A stretch of 35,707 bases of DNA from Clostridium sp. 1001271st1 H5. Its GTDB lineage: Bacteria; Bacillota; Clostridia; Lachnospirales; Lachnospiraceae. The notes below the pieces were generated by a model that worked only from the letters and a program-made list of their open reading frames with translations, did not search any database and was not told the DNA's origin. The stretch is from the NCBI RefSeq assembly GCF_005845215.1, contig NZ_SPHO01000035.1, positions 1-35,707 on the forward strand. Reading direction: 5' to 3'. The translations under genes and the position numbers were made by a program. Below, one piece after another: positions 7,476 through 14,738 of the stretch. How positions within the stretch are numbered: position 1 is the stretch's first letter; every line of letters begins with the position of its first letter.

Positions 7476-8609
7476 TCACTTTACCTCCTTAATCACAGCC
7501 AGTACTGTTTCCGCTTCCATGACCATGCCATTATTCTGGGTGACAGAGACCACCGGCGTATCTGATGTGAACTGTCTTACAATATGAACCAGCTGCCCTT
7601 CGTTCATCTCACATGTTATCACGGTTTTGGCCCGGTCTGCCAGTTCCTTAAGCCGTTCCTCCGGGAAGGGCCATAGGGTGATGGGCCTGAAAAGCCCGGC
7701 CTTAATTCCCATGTCCCTGGCCGCGTCAACCGCACTTCTCGCCACCCTGGCCACAATACCAACACTGACAATGATGATGTCTGCATCCTCTGTCCTGTAT
7801 TCCTCGTAAGACTCAATATCCTTGATATTACGTATAATCTTATGGTGCAGCCTTTTTACCTCACTGCTTATCTGGTCCGGGTTGCTGGTGGATGGGAAAC
7901 CGGTCTCATCATGAATAATCCCACTGACATACCAGTGGTATCCGTCTCCAAATGCCGCCATGGGAGGGATTTCTGTCCCATCATCCTCATAAGGTCTATA
8001 ATCTTCCTTGGGGCATGATGGCTGTCTGCGGTTTTCAATTGTCAGCTCCGCTGCATCCGGTATCCGTATCTTCTCACTCATATGGGCCAGCATGGCATCT
8101 GACAAAACAAAAACGGGCGTACGGTACTTTTCGGCCATGTTAAATGCCCTTATAGTTTCGTAATACGTCTCCTCCACAGAGCATGGAGCCACTGCAATCA
8201 CCGGATGGTCCCCATGGGTTCCCCATCTGGCCTGCATCAAATCACCCTGGGCCGGAACCGTGGCAACCCCCTGACAGGGTCCCTGCCGCATCACATCCAC
8301 CAGCACGCATGGTACCTCTGCCAGCATGGCATAACCGATATTCTCCTGCATCAGCGAAAATCCCGGACCACTGGTGGCTGTCATTGCCTTGGCACCTGCA
8401 AAGGATGCCCCAATGACTGCTGCAACGGATGCCAGCTCATCCTCCATCTGCATATACTTTCCTCCCTGCTTTGGCAGCAGTTCAGAAGCATATTCTGCTA
8501 TCTCTGTAGCCGGTGTGATGGGATAGCCTGCAAAAAAATTCATTCCCGCTGCCAGGGCACCCAGAGTGCACGCCTCATTGCCTGTCAAAACCCTGAATTC
8601 ATCTTTCAT
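7476..8609 (-). CDS. korA: 2-oxoacid:ferredoxin oxidoreductase, alpha subunit
   Basis: 377 residues, with the domain I block GMNFFAGYPITPATEIAEY (residues 22-40) and the TSGPGFSLMQE region that contacts the beta-subunit TPP. The C-terminal transketolase-like domain has GLFRPITLWPFPEE. Three consecutive ATGs occur at 8615, 8612 and 8609; the last is 8 bases from GGGAGG and is preferred. The start lies inside the last codons of the upstream ferredoxin gene (overlap of 11 bases), a sign of translational coupling. It forms the core complex with KorB, KorC and the small ferredoxin subunit. Confidence 0.93.
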   Translation of the reverse strand: MKDEFRVLTGNEACTLGALAAGMNFFAGYPITPATEIAEYASELLPKQGGKYMQMEDELASVAAVIGASFAGAKAMTATSGPGFSLMQENIGYAMLAEVPCVLVDVMRQGPCQGVATVPAQGDLMQARWGTHGDHPVIAVAPCSVEETYYETIRAFNMAEKYRTPVFVLSDAMLAHMSEKIRIPDAAELTIENRRQPSCPKEDYRPYEDDGTEIPPMAAFGDGYHWYVSGIIHDETGFPSTSNPDQISSEVKRLHHKIIRNIKDIESYEEYRTEDADIIIVSVGIVARVARSAVDAARDMGIKAGLFRPITLWPFPEERLKELADRAKTVITCEMNEGQLVHIVRQFTSDTPVVSVTQNNGMVMEAETVLAVIKEVK

Positions 8610-8808
8610 CATCATTACCTCCCATGCGAATTGCAAAATCAGGACATCTGTATTCACACTGCTTACATCCCGTACAGCTCTCCTCTGACTCCATCACAGG
8701 CTTTCCGTCTTCATCCTTTGACAGTGCATGGACCGGACATAGAGCAACGCAGATTCCACAGGATTTACAGAAACTTCTGTTCAGGTTAAAGTCTGTCTTC
8801 TTTCCCAT
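8599..8808 (-). CDS. korD: 2x4Fe-4S ferredoxin, delta subunit of 2-oxoacid oxidoreductase
   Basis: 69 residues with two complete CxxCxxCxxxC motifs: C14, C17, C20, C24 and C45, C48, C51, C55. Each motif ends in CP (LCPVHAL and RCPDFAI), the classic bacterial 2x4Fe-4S arrangement. The start at 8808 follows AAAGGAG by 9 bases; an ORF extension of 17 codons upstream has no such site. It is the first gene of the operon and would pass electrons from the alpha/beta core to free ferredoxin. Confidence 0.92.
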   Translation of the reverse strand: MGKKTDFNLNRSFCKSCGICVALCPVHALSKDEDGKPVMESEESCTGCKQCEYRCPDFAIRMGGNDDER

Positions 8809-8847
8809 TATCTCGAACTCCTTTTCGTTTATTTTGTATCTGAGCCC

Positions 8848-8877
8848 ACTATAACACAATTGTATCTATAACAAAAA
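8848..8877 (-). promoter_or_regulatory. Probable promoter of the korDABC-sucCD operon
   Basis: On minus, TATAGT (8848-8853) sits about 40 bases upstream of korD, with a poor -35 (TTTTGT or TTTTTG, 17-18 bases upstream). A partial palindrome, AACACAATTGTATC (8853-8866), lies between the boxes and could hold a regulator. The weak -35 suggests activator dependence. Inference from pattern only. Confidence 0.35.
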
Positions 8878-8935
8878 TATCAGTTTTTGAATGTAACTAT
8901 AGTGTTTTGATATATATACTACTATGCTATAATAA

Positions 8936-9127
8936 AATCATTTTGTTCAAGATTTGGCCAAGAAACATCCACATCAAGTCGTTATTGACAACGTTGACAG
9001 GATGTTTAGCTGTGATGACCCGTCCTTTAGAGGAACCATGTACGTCTGCCTTCAGTGCGGTAACATGAAGTTTTCCCTCTCCGCTGTAAAAGATTCTTAT
9101 GGCCATGACCCCTTATACTGCTCGTAG
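8936..9127 (+). pseudogene. Decayed IS91-type transposase zinc-binding domain fragment
   Basis: A 63-codon open stretch, bounded by stops on both sides and lacking a start signal. It reads HPHQVVIDNVDRMFSCDDPS then FRGTMYVCLQCGNMKFSLSA. The pattern NVxRMxSCxDxxxxGxxYxCxxCGxxKF matches, from memory, the N-terminal zinc-binding domain of IS91-like transposases. The expected next block (CKSRFCPxCG) is degraded to VKDSYGHDPLYC. Beyond the stop the same frame continues with a short peptide and another stop. It marks an old insertion exactly between the GC-richer oxidoreductase operon and the rest of the island. Confidence 0.45.
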
Positions 9128-9262
9128 AAGTTTACTATGACCATCACAGAGTTTCTTGCTTGCCTGTATCATATTTAAAGATGAGTTCTATATCGTCCTT
9201 TTTTAATCACTGTCTGTGTTCTAGTCCCTGTTTCTGCGGGGCTGTTAGTTTACATAATTTTG

Positions 9263-9351
9263 TTTTAGTAAGGACTTTTCTATAATACAAAAGGAAAGAA
9301 ATACCGCAAAGCAGCCTTTCTTTCCTTTCTTAAATCTAATCCTTACTAAAA
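9263..9351. repeat. Nested inverted repeats at the end of the SLC13 gene, likely terminator
   Basis: Outer arms TTTTAGTAAGGA (9263-9274) and TCCTTACTAAAA (9340-9351), each 12 bases and perfect, enclose inner arms AAAGGAAAGAAA (9290-9301) and TTTCTTTCCTTT (9317-9328), also perfect. The right outer arm covers the SLC13 stop codon. On the minus strand the inner hairpin is followed by TTGTATTAT, a weak U-tract, so it can end the acnX-RraA-MATE-SLC13 transcript. The double nesting is more than a terminator needs and could be a small mobile palindrome. Confidence 0.55.
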
Positions 9352-10782
9352 ACGTACCAATCCCAGTTTATCCGCCCCAAAATACATAATCGGATATAGT
9401 ATTAATATAACAACTTTTACCAACGTACCGGTCTTAAGCATCTGCTTATTTTCAACCAGTCCAGAACCTGCGGCCAATGCATTGGGTGGCGTTCCCTGTG
9501 GAAGCATATAGGCGAATCCACAAGCGAAAATAATATTTACCATGGACAGCATGGGTGCATAACCGGCACTTTTAGCAATGGATGCAGCAATTGGAATAAA
9601 TACAGCTGCAACAACAATATTAGACCCTAACTCTGTCACCAAAGATGCAATGACAGCTAAAACAATAATTAAAACAAACTCCGGCAATGCACTGAAGCCT
9701 GCCATCTGTGCTGCAATCCAATCAGTCAGTCCTGAATCCGCAAAAGCACTTCCCAGTACCAGCGAACCACCTATCAGGAACACAGCATCCCAGGATGTAT
9801 GTGATACTGCGTATTTAAAATCCAAAGTCGGTTCATTTGTCTTCCAATTTACCGGCCAAAGAAATAAGATTGCTACTGCAAATCCACCTATCATGTGGTC
9901 GGATATAAATGGCAGAAATGGACTCCAGAAAGTTTTTGTTATCCAGCTTAGGATTGCAAATGCTAGTACAATCAATACGTGCCTTTCTCCAGTTGACATT
10001 GTACCCAACTTATGCAATTCTTCTGTAATGATTTTACGGTCTATACTAATGTTTACCTTTCCAAGTCCCATAGAACGGTAAATAATATAAGTCGATACTA
10101 AAATCATCATCATACAGATGGGAACTGCAATAATCATCCAGCTAGGGAAATCAATTACTACCCCTGTCATCTCCTCTATAATGCCAATTCCTACAATATT
10201 AGCATTATTTCCAATAGGTGTGGCCGTACCTCCGTTGGTAGCGGAGAAAGCAACTGTTAACATCAGGGCTGCCCCCATAAGCTTGCCATAATTTTTATCA
10301 TATTCACCAATTGATATTGTCAATGCAGCTACAATAGGAATCATCATGGCTGTGGATGCTGTATTGGACATCCACATTGAAATAATTCCTGTTGCAAATG
10401 CAAATGACATCATGATTGATAGTGGCTTGGTTCCCAATACAGAAAGGATGGTAAATGCAATCCTGCGATGAAGGTTCCATTTCTCAATGGCTGAGCCCAA
10501 CCAAAAAACAGAAGTAGTCAATAACACTGCTGTATGAACATATCCTGATGTGGCATTGATTCCCGCATCATTTAATCCCAATGCAGGAAAAAGAAGAACG
10601 GGGAGCAACGCTGTCTGCCCTAATGTCACTGGCTGTGTAGACCACCATATAATCATCCATACCATGCTGGCCAGAACCTTTTTACCAACCTCTGTTAATT
10701 CTCCCTGCACTGGTACTAAAAAAAGAATAAATGCGAATAATGCCGGACCTAATATCAGTCCGATTTTTTGTTGTTTTGTCAT
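9346..10782 (-). CDS. SLC13/DASS-family sodium:anion (di-/tricarboxylate) symporter
   Basis: A 478-residue polytopic membrane protein. Family signatures: SNTASTAMMIP in the first repeat, GGTATPIGNNANIVG after it, and in the second repeat TELGSNIVVAAVFIPI followed by PQGTPPNALA. In DASS carriers the two SNT motifs and the TP motifs form the sodium and carboxylate sites. Here the second SNT reads SNI, a departure that may alter sodium coupling or selectivity. It starts 25 bases after the MATE gene and is the last gene of the aconitase X run. Import or export of a C4-C6 carboxylate made or used by that pathway is inferred. Confidence 0.88.
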   Translation of the reverse strand: MTKQQKIGLILGPALFAFILFLVPVQGELTEVGKKVLASMVWMIIWWSTQPVTLGQTALLPVLLFPALGLNDAGINATSGYVHTAVLLTTSVFWLGSAIEKWNLHRRIAFTILSVLGTKPLSIMMSFAFATGIISMWMSNTASTAMMIPIVAALTISIGEYDKNYGKLMGAALMLTVAFSATNGGTATPIGNNANIVGIGIIEEMTGVVIDFPSWMIIAVPICMMMILVSTYIIYRSMGLGKVNISIDRKIITEELHKLGTMSTGERHVLIVLAFAILSWITKTFWSPFLPFISDHMIGGFAVAILFLWPVNWKTNEPTLDFKYAVSHTSWDAVFLIGGSLVLGSAFADSGLTDWIAAQMAGFSALPEFVLIIVLAVIASLVTELGSNIVVAAVFIPIAASIAKSAGYAPMLSMVNIIFACGFAYMLPQGTPPNALAAGSGLVENKQMLKTGTLVKVVILILYPIMYFGADKLGLVRF

Positions 10783-10807
10783 TTTTAACCCCTTTTTGCT
10801 TAATATA

Positions 10808-12172
10808 TTAATCTATGGAATATCTCTCCTTGGACTGTATATACCTTACGGAAGATTTTCCATGCATATATGTTATTAAATGGAAGGTTACAACCATACA
10901 CCACCCTATAGAACTTGCAATAGCTACTGCCGTAAGAGAATACCTTTCCATAAGAATATAGGATAAGACCACCCTGGCTGTAATATGTAATATGGTTCCT
11001 GTCAGAGCTATGTTAATGCATCCTATTCCGCGAAAATAACCCACAAAACTGCTTGCCGTAAAGCACAACACATAAAATATGGATATACATCGCAAGTATC
11101 CAATACCTATATGCATTTCATTTTCTGTCACGCTATAGTTAATCAGTTTAATAAATTGTGCTGCACCGACATACATGGCAATCGATGAAATCAAGCCAAA
11201 TAGAATCATAAGAATCAGCCCCCATTTCAATCCGCCTTTTACTCTTAATGTATTCTGAGCACCATGGTTTTGAGCCGTCAAAGTGGATATGGCCTGTCCT
11301 CCGCTATTTGAAAATGAATTGATAAAACCCTCAACCCTGGTCGTTGATGTGTAAGCACTTATACCATATATTCCTAATGTATTCACGGCTCCTTGGATTA
11401 AGAGCTTTCCAATATACAGGCTGGCTTGATGGACCAGGGACACCATTCCATAATGAATCGTTATCTTAACTGAACTTTTTTTAAATTGAAAATCGGATTT
11501 TCCAAACAATAGCAGTGGATATTTAGCACGTATATAAGCTATTGATAGAACAGCGCTCAATAACTGGGCTATACATGTAGCAATTGCAGCCCCCTTGATT
11601 CCAATACCCAGTTTTCCCACAAACAGAATGTCAAGCATCCCATTCACGGTAATGGATATTGTAAGAAATATCAGCGATGATTTGGTGTCGCCAATAGAGC
11701 GCAGAAGGGAGGCACATATATTATACAAATAGCTGATGACCATACCACCTATGATAAATGCAAGATACTCTTTTGCATATAGAAGCAATGCATCTGGTGT
11801 CCGTATAATTCTTAAAATAGGATTCATCAGCAATAAAGACAAAACGCTGAACATCACCACGGCAACACTTCCAGGAACCAACGCCAGGAAGCTCTCCTCC
11901 CTGAATCTTTTATAATCTTTCATTCCATAATATTGTGAAAAAAGAATGGATACGCCAAGGCTGAATCCAACCAAAGCAAATAGGAATAGGTTCATTACAG
12001 TACTTGCCACCCCTACGGCCGCAAAAGCTTCCATTCCAATATACTTTCCTATGATGACAGCATCTATCGTATTATAAAATTGTTGAAGTATATCCCCTAC
12101 CAAAAGAGGAGCAGCCAATTTCACTATCTGAAATGGAATAACTCCTTGCAGTATAGCGTCTTGTTTTTTCAT
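10808..12172 (-). CDS. MATE-family multidrug/toxin efflux transporter
   Basis: 454 residues with 12 predicted membrane segments in two halves. The N-terminus AAPLLVGDILQQFYNTIDAVIIGKYIG is the typical MATE opening (proline and asparagine in helix 1, then a DxxxIG loop). The ATG at 12172 follows AGGAG with a 6-base gap, and five upstream codons in the ORF are excluded. It sits between RraA and the SLC13 carrier. The gap to RraA is 139 bases, so an internal promoter or RNA processing is possible. Its role in a catabolic operon is unclear; export of a toxic pathway intermediate is one idea. Confidence 0.88.
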   Translation of the reverse strand: MKKQDAILQGVIPFQIVKLAAPLLVGDILQQFYNTIDAVIIGKYIGMEAFAAVGVASTVMNLFLFALVGFSLGVSILFSQYYGMKDYKRFREESFLALVPGSVAVVMFSVLSLLLMNPILRIIRTPDALLLYAKEYLAFIIGGMVISYLYNICASLLRSIGDTKSSLIFLTISITVNGMLDILFVGKLGIGIKGAAIATCIAQLLSAVLSIAYIRAKYPLLLFGKSDFQFKKSSVKITIHYGMVSLVHQASLYIGKLLIQGAVNTLGIYGISAYTSTTRVEGFINSFSNSGGQAISTLTAQNHGAQNTLRVKGGLKWGLILMILFGLISSIAMYVGAAQFIKLINYSVTENEMHIGIGYLRCISIFYVLCFTASSFVGYFRGIGCINIALTGTILHITARVVLSYILMERYSLTAVAIASSIGWCMVVTFHLITYMHGKSSVRYIQSKERYSID

Positions 12173-12310
12173 AATTAACTCCTGCACGTTTTACCATCCA
12201 CCAATATCATCCATTTGGGGGCTGCATAACAATGGCTGCCACACCAAAATGCAACAGCCACCATTCACGAATTTCGGAAGATTATATCCGGCAATATCTT
12301 ACTATAAATG

Positions 12311-12988
12311 CTACTTTTCTTCTACCGGTGTCTGTAACGTATGATATCCGGTTTCTTTCCTCGCATCCTTTAGTTTCATTCCCGATTTTACCTTACTTAC
12401 AATCATCTGCTCCACTTGTTCAATCCCTTGTGCAACCTTCAACACTTCCTCTGCTTTTGAAAAGGGTACTGCAACTACTCCTGTGTTATCCCCGACTATA
12501 AGGTCTCCCGGATTTACCTGAACACCTGCTATGCTTACCGTATCATTTACCCGGTCCACATAAACCCGGTCTTTACCGGTCACCATATAGGTTCCTTTTG
12601 TATAAATAGGATATCTCAATTCCCTGATTACATTAATATCCCGGCATACACCGTCAATCACGGTTCCTGCAATTCCCCTCTGAGCGGCATATATTGACAT
12701 AATATCGCCCCACACAGTGCAATCCTGACGTCCATTATTATCAATGACAGCCACTTCACCAGGAAGGATATCATCAATGAAATCCCCCACGGTTCCTCTA
12801 ATCTGTCCACAAGGTACATAATGAACGGTAAACGCCTGGCCACATACATATGTATCCGGCACAACTGCCTTTATGTTCAACAAACCTCCATACAGCTTCA
12901 ATTTATCCATTGCATCGGAAATACTGGGAACATCCAGTTTCTTATATGCCTCAATTATTTCCTTAGGTAATGTTAATTCTTCTTTCAT
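12311..12988 (-). CDS. RraA-family protein 1 (divergent active-site motif)
   Basis: 225 residues; RraA/4-hydroxy-4-methyl-2-oxoglutarate (HMG) aldolase fold. It has the GxVIDGxxRD core (IDGVCRDINV, residues 111-120). In aldolases of this family the motif is, as I recall, G-X20-R-D-X2-E/D. Here Arg116 and Asp117 are present, but the Gly is Asp95 and the final acid is Val120. This copy may therefore be catalytically altered, have a different substrate, or act as a partner of the other RraA proteins. It starts after GAGGTGG and lies 17 bases behind RraA 2. Older annotations of this family as a menaquinone methyltransferase or RNase E inhibitor do not fit this context. Confidence 0.85.
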   Translation of the reverse strand: MKEELTLPKEIIEAYKKLDVPSISDAMDKLKLYGGLLNIKAVVPDTYVCGQAFTVHYVPCGQIRGTVGDFIDDILPGEVAVIDNNGRQDCTVWGDIMSIYAAQRGIAGTVIDGVCRDINVIRELRYPIYTKGTYMVTGKDRVYVDRVNDTVSIAGVQVNPGDLIVGDNTGVVAVPFSKAEEVLKVAQGIEQVEQMIVSKVKSGMKLKDARKETGYHTLQTPVEEK

Positions 12989-13005
12989 CTTATACCACCT
13001 CTGCC

Positions 13006-13644
13006 CTATCCAATCTTGGCTTCGACAAGTTTATCAAAACCATATATTTCCATAGTGCTCTTTCCTGCATAGAGCATCTCCTTTACTTTTATTTCCTTTT
13101 CATATATGGCATTTGCTTTAGAAAAAACCTCATCTTCCTTTTCCCTTGGTACCACTACAATGCCGTCGCAGTCACCAACAATAATATCTCCCGGTCTGAC
13201 CAGGACGCCTCCGCACACAACCGGAACATTAATATTCGCCAAACTCTCTTTTACAGTACCTCCTGGATTATAAGCTCTGACAAACACAGGAAATCCCAGT
13301 TCTCTGATATCCTCGGAGTCACGGCAGCTTCCATCAATCACAACTCCAGCCAATCCTCTTATTTTGCATGCAGTGGCCATAATATCACCAAAATGACCTC
13401 CTCCAGTATATCCATGACAGTTGAATACCACAACGTCACCCGGATTAGCAGCATAGATTCCCTGATGCAATGCCAGGTTATCACCGGGATAGCACTCCAC
13501 GGTAACTGCTCTTCCAATCATATGGCATTTGGAGTCTATGGGTTTGATTGCCGGGTCCATATTCCCCTTTTTTCCATTTGCATCTGCAACATTTCCTGTT
13601 GGAAGTTTGGATAGCTCCAACACTAACTCTTGTGTTAAATCCAT
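13006..13644 (-). CDS. RraA-family protein 2
   Basis: 212 residues; same fold as its two neighbours. The core reads IDGSCRDSEDIREL (104-117), with Arg108, Asp109 and the acid Asp112 kept. The first Gly of the G-X20-R-D-X2-E/D motif is replaced by Asp87 (HFGDIMA). The N-terminus (PTGNVADANGKKGNMD) is also distinct from the others. It starts after AGGAGGGG and lies 15 bases behind RraA 3. Members of the family cleave HMG or 4-carboxy-4-hydroxy-2-oxoadipate and decarboxylate oxaloacetate. Which reaction this copy performs cannot be told. Confidence 0.87.
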   Translation of the reverse strand: MDLTQELVLELSKLPTGNVADANGKKGNMDPAIKPIDSKCHMIGRAVTVECYPGDNLALHQGIYAANPGDVVVFNCHGYTGGGHFGDIMATACKIRGLAGVVIDGSCRDSEDIRELGFPVFVRAYNPGGTVKESLANINVPVVCGGVLVRPGDIIVGDCDGIVVVPREKEDEVFSKANAIYEKEIKVKEMLYAGKSTMEIYGFDKLVEAKIG

Positions 13645-13659
13645 TACAGAACACCCCTC

Positions 13660-14328
13660 CTATTTCAACATTTTCTCATAATGATATTTTGTATCAACTT
13701 CCAGTGAGGTCATGCCTGCACGCAAATCCGCAATCATGGCTTCCTCTTTTTCAAAGAGCATTTCTGCCTTATCAAGGACAGCATCTATTTTTTCCCATGG
13801 AATTACCACAACGCCACTCCGGTCAGCCAGGACAGCATCTCCCGGACGAACCTGGACACCACCAAACTGAATCATTACATTGGTGGCCTCCTCCATGACT
13901 CTTCCTCTTGCAGTAGCCACAACAGCCCCCCTGGAATAAACAGGAAAATGAATCTCTACAAAATCATCCACATCTCGTACTGCGCCATCTACAACTACAC
14001 CCGATATACCCTTCAGCTGAGCGCCGTTTGCAAGGATTCCACCCCAGCAGGATGTGTCCAGACGCCCCCCATTATCTACTACAACAATATCACCTTCTTC
14101 TGCTGCCTCGATGGCTTTAATGCCCAAGTGCGTTTTCCCTGTGGTTAGGCCTGCTGCCGTCATCTTCAGAGTGACAGCGCGCCCAGTTATTTTTTCTGCC
14201 CCTTCCCAAATAGGTCGGATACCATATGTAGAGCCCTTTAGACCCAGCGCATCCAGCGCATCAGATACATTGGTGGTAGATAATTTCAATAAACGATTCT
14301 TATATTTCTCATTAAATTCGCTCATCAT
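13660..14328 (-). CDS. RraA-family aldolase/decarboxylase 3 (canonical motif)
   Basis: 222 residues. This copy keeps the whole motif I associate with HMG/CHA aldolases: Gly97, then exactly 20 residues, Arg118-Asp119, two residues, Asp122 (WGGILANGAQLKG, then DGAVRDVDD). The divalent metal is bound through Asp119 in known structures. Retro-aldol cleavage gives pyruvate plus a second 2-oxoacid; oxaloacetate decarboxylation is a common side activity. Two adjacent ATGs (14328 and 14325) both fit the GGAG site. It is the RraA gene closest to aconitase X, 8 bases after its small subunit, so it is the best candidate for the step directly after (de)hydration. Confidence 0.9.
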   Translation of the reverse strand: MMSEFNEKYKNRLLKLSTTNVSDALDALGLKGSTYGIRPIWEGAEKITGRAVTLKMTAAGLTTGKTHLGIKAIEAAEEGDIVVVDNGGRLDTSCWGGILANGAQLKGISGVVVDGAVRDVDDFVEIHFPVYSRGAVVATARGRVMEEATNVMIQFGGVQVRPGDAVLADRSGVVVIPWEKIDAVLDKAEMLFEKEEAMIADLRAGMTSLEVDTKYHYEKMLK

Positions 14329-14336
14329 TGATTCTC

Positions 14337-14738
14337 CTATTCCCTGGTAATTCTCACTAAGCCATTAGTAGCATCCACTTCCACATAATCACCATTCTGA
14401 ATCTGGTTAATATCAACCTGGTCCACCATGGGAAGTTCTGCCACAATAGCGCCAATAACTGCCACCTGTTCTGCCTCAATATTAATTATAGCAGCCGGCC
14501 CGACACCATTCTTTACCACATCATAAAGCATATAGGACCCACCGGTAGACCCCTTCCCCTTGGGGTATACCAGAATCTTACCTTTGAGACACTCTCCTTC
14601 AATTTCATGTTTACGTTCAATAATCACACCTGTTTTGGGGTTAACAGTCCCCATGAAGGATATTCCCTCTTTTGTTACAATTGCCGTTCCAGCAGCGTAG
14701 CCTTCTACAATACATCTGGCTTTCAATTCCTTAACCAT
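14337..14738 (-). CDS. Aconitase X small (swivel) subunit, DUF126
   Basis: 133 residues; the aconitase swivel-domain homologue that is separate in two-subunit aconitase X (AcnX) enzymes. It contains KARCIVEGYAAGTAIVTKEG and the phosphate/substrate-binding loop YPKGKGSTGGSYMLYD, where the Ser of GKGSTGGS is expected in the active site. The start at 14738 follows GGGAGGG. Its A is shared with the stop of the large subunit (TAATG), so synthesis is coupled. Known AcnX enzymes include bacterial cis-3-hydroxy-L-proline dehydratase and archaeal mevalonate 5-phosphate dehydratase; the substrate here is not known. Confidence 0.92.
   Translation of the reverse strand: MVKELKARCIVEGYAAGTAIVTKEGISFMGTVNPKTGVIIERKHEIEGECLKGKILVYPKGKGSTGGSYMLYDVVKNGVGPAAIINIEAEQVAVIGAIVAELPMVDQVDINQIQNGDYVEVDATNGLVRITRE

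Noticed and set aside
12188..12310. Imperfect hairpin between RraA 1 and the MATE gene (AATGG-CTG / CAG-CCATT arms)
   Set aside because: Short, bulged and without a U-tract; not enough to call a terminator or riboswitch.
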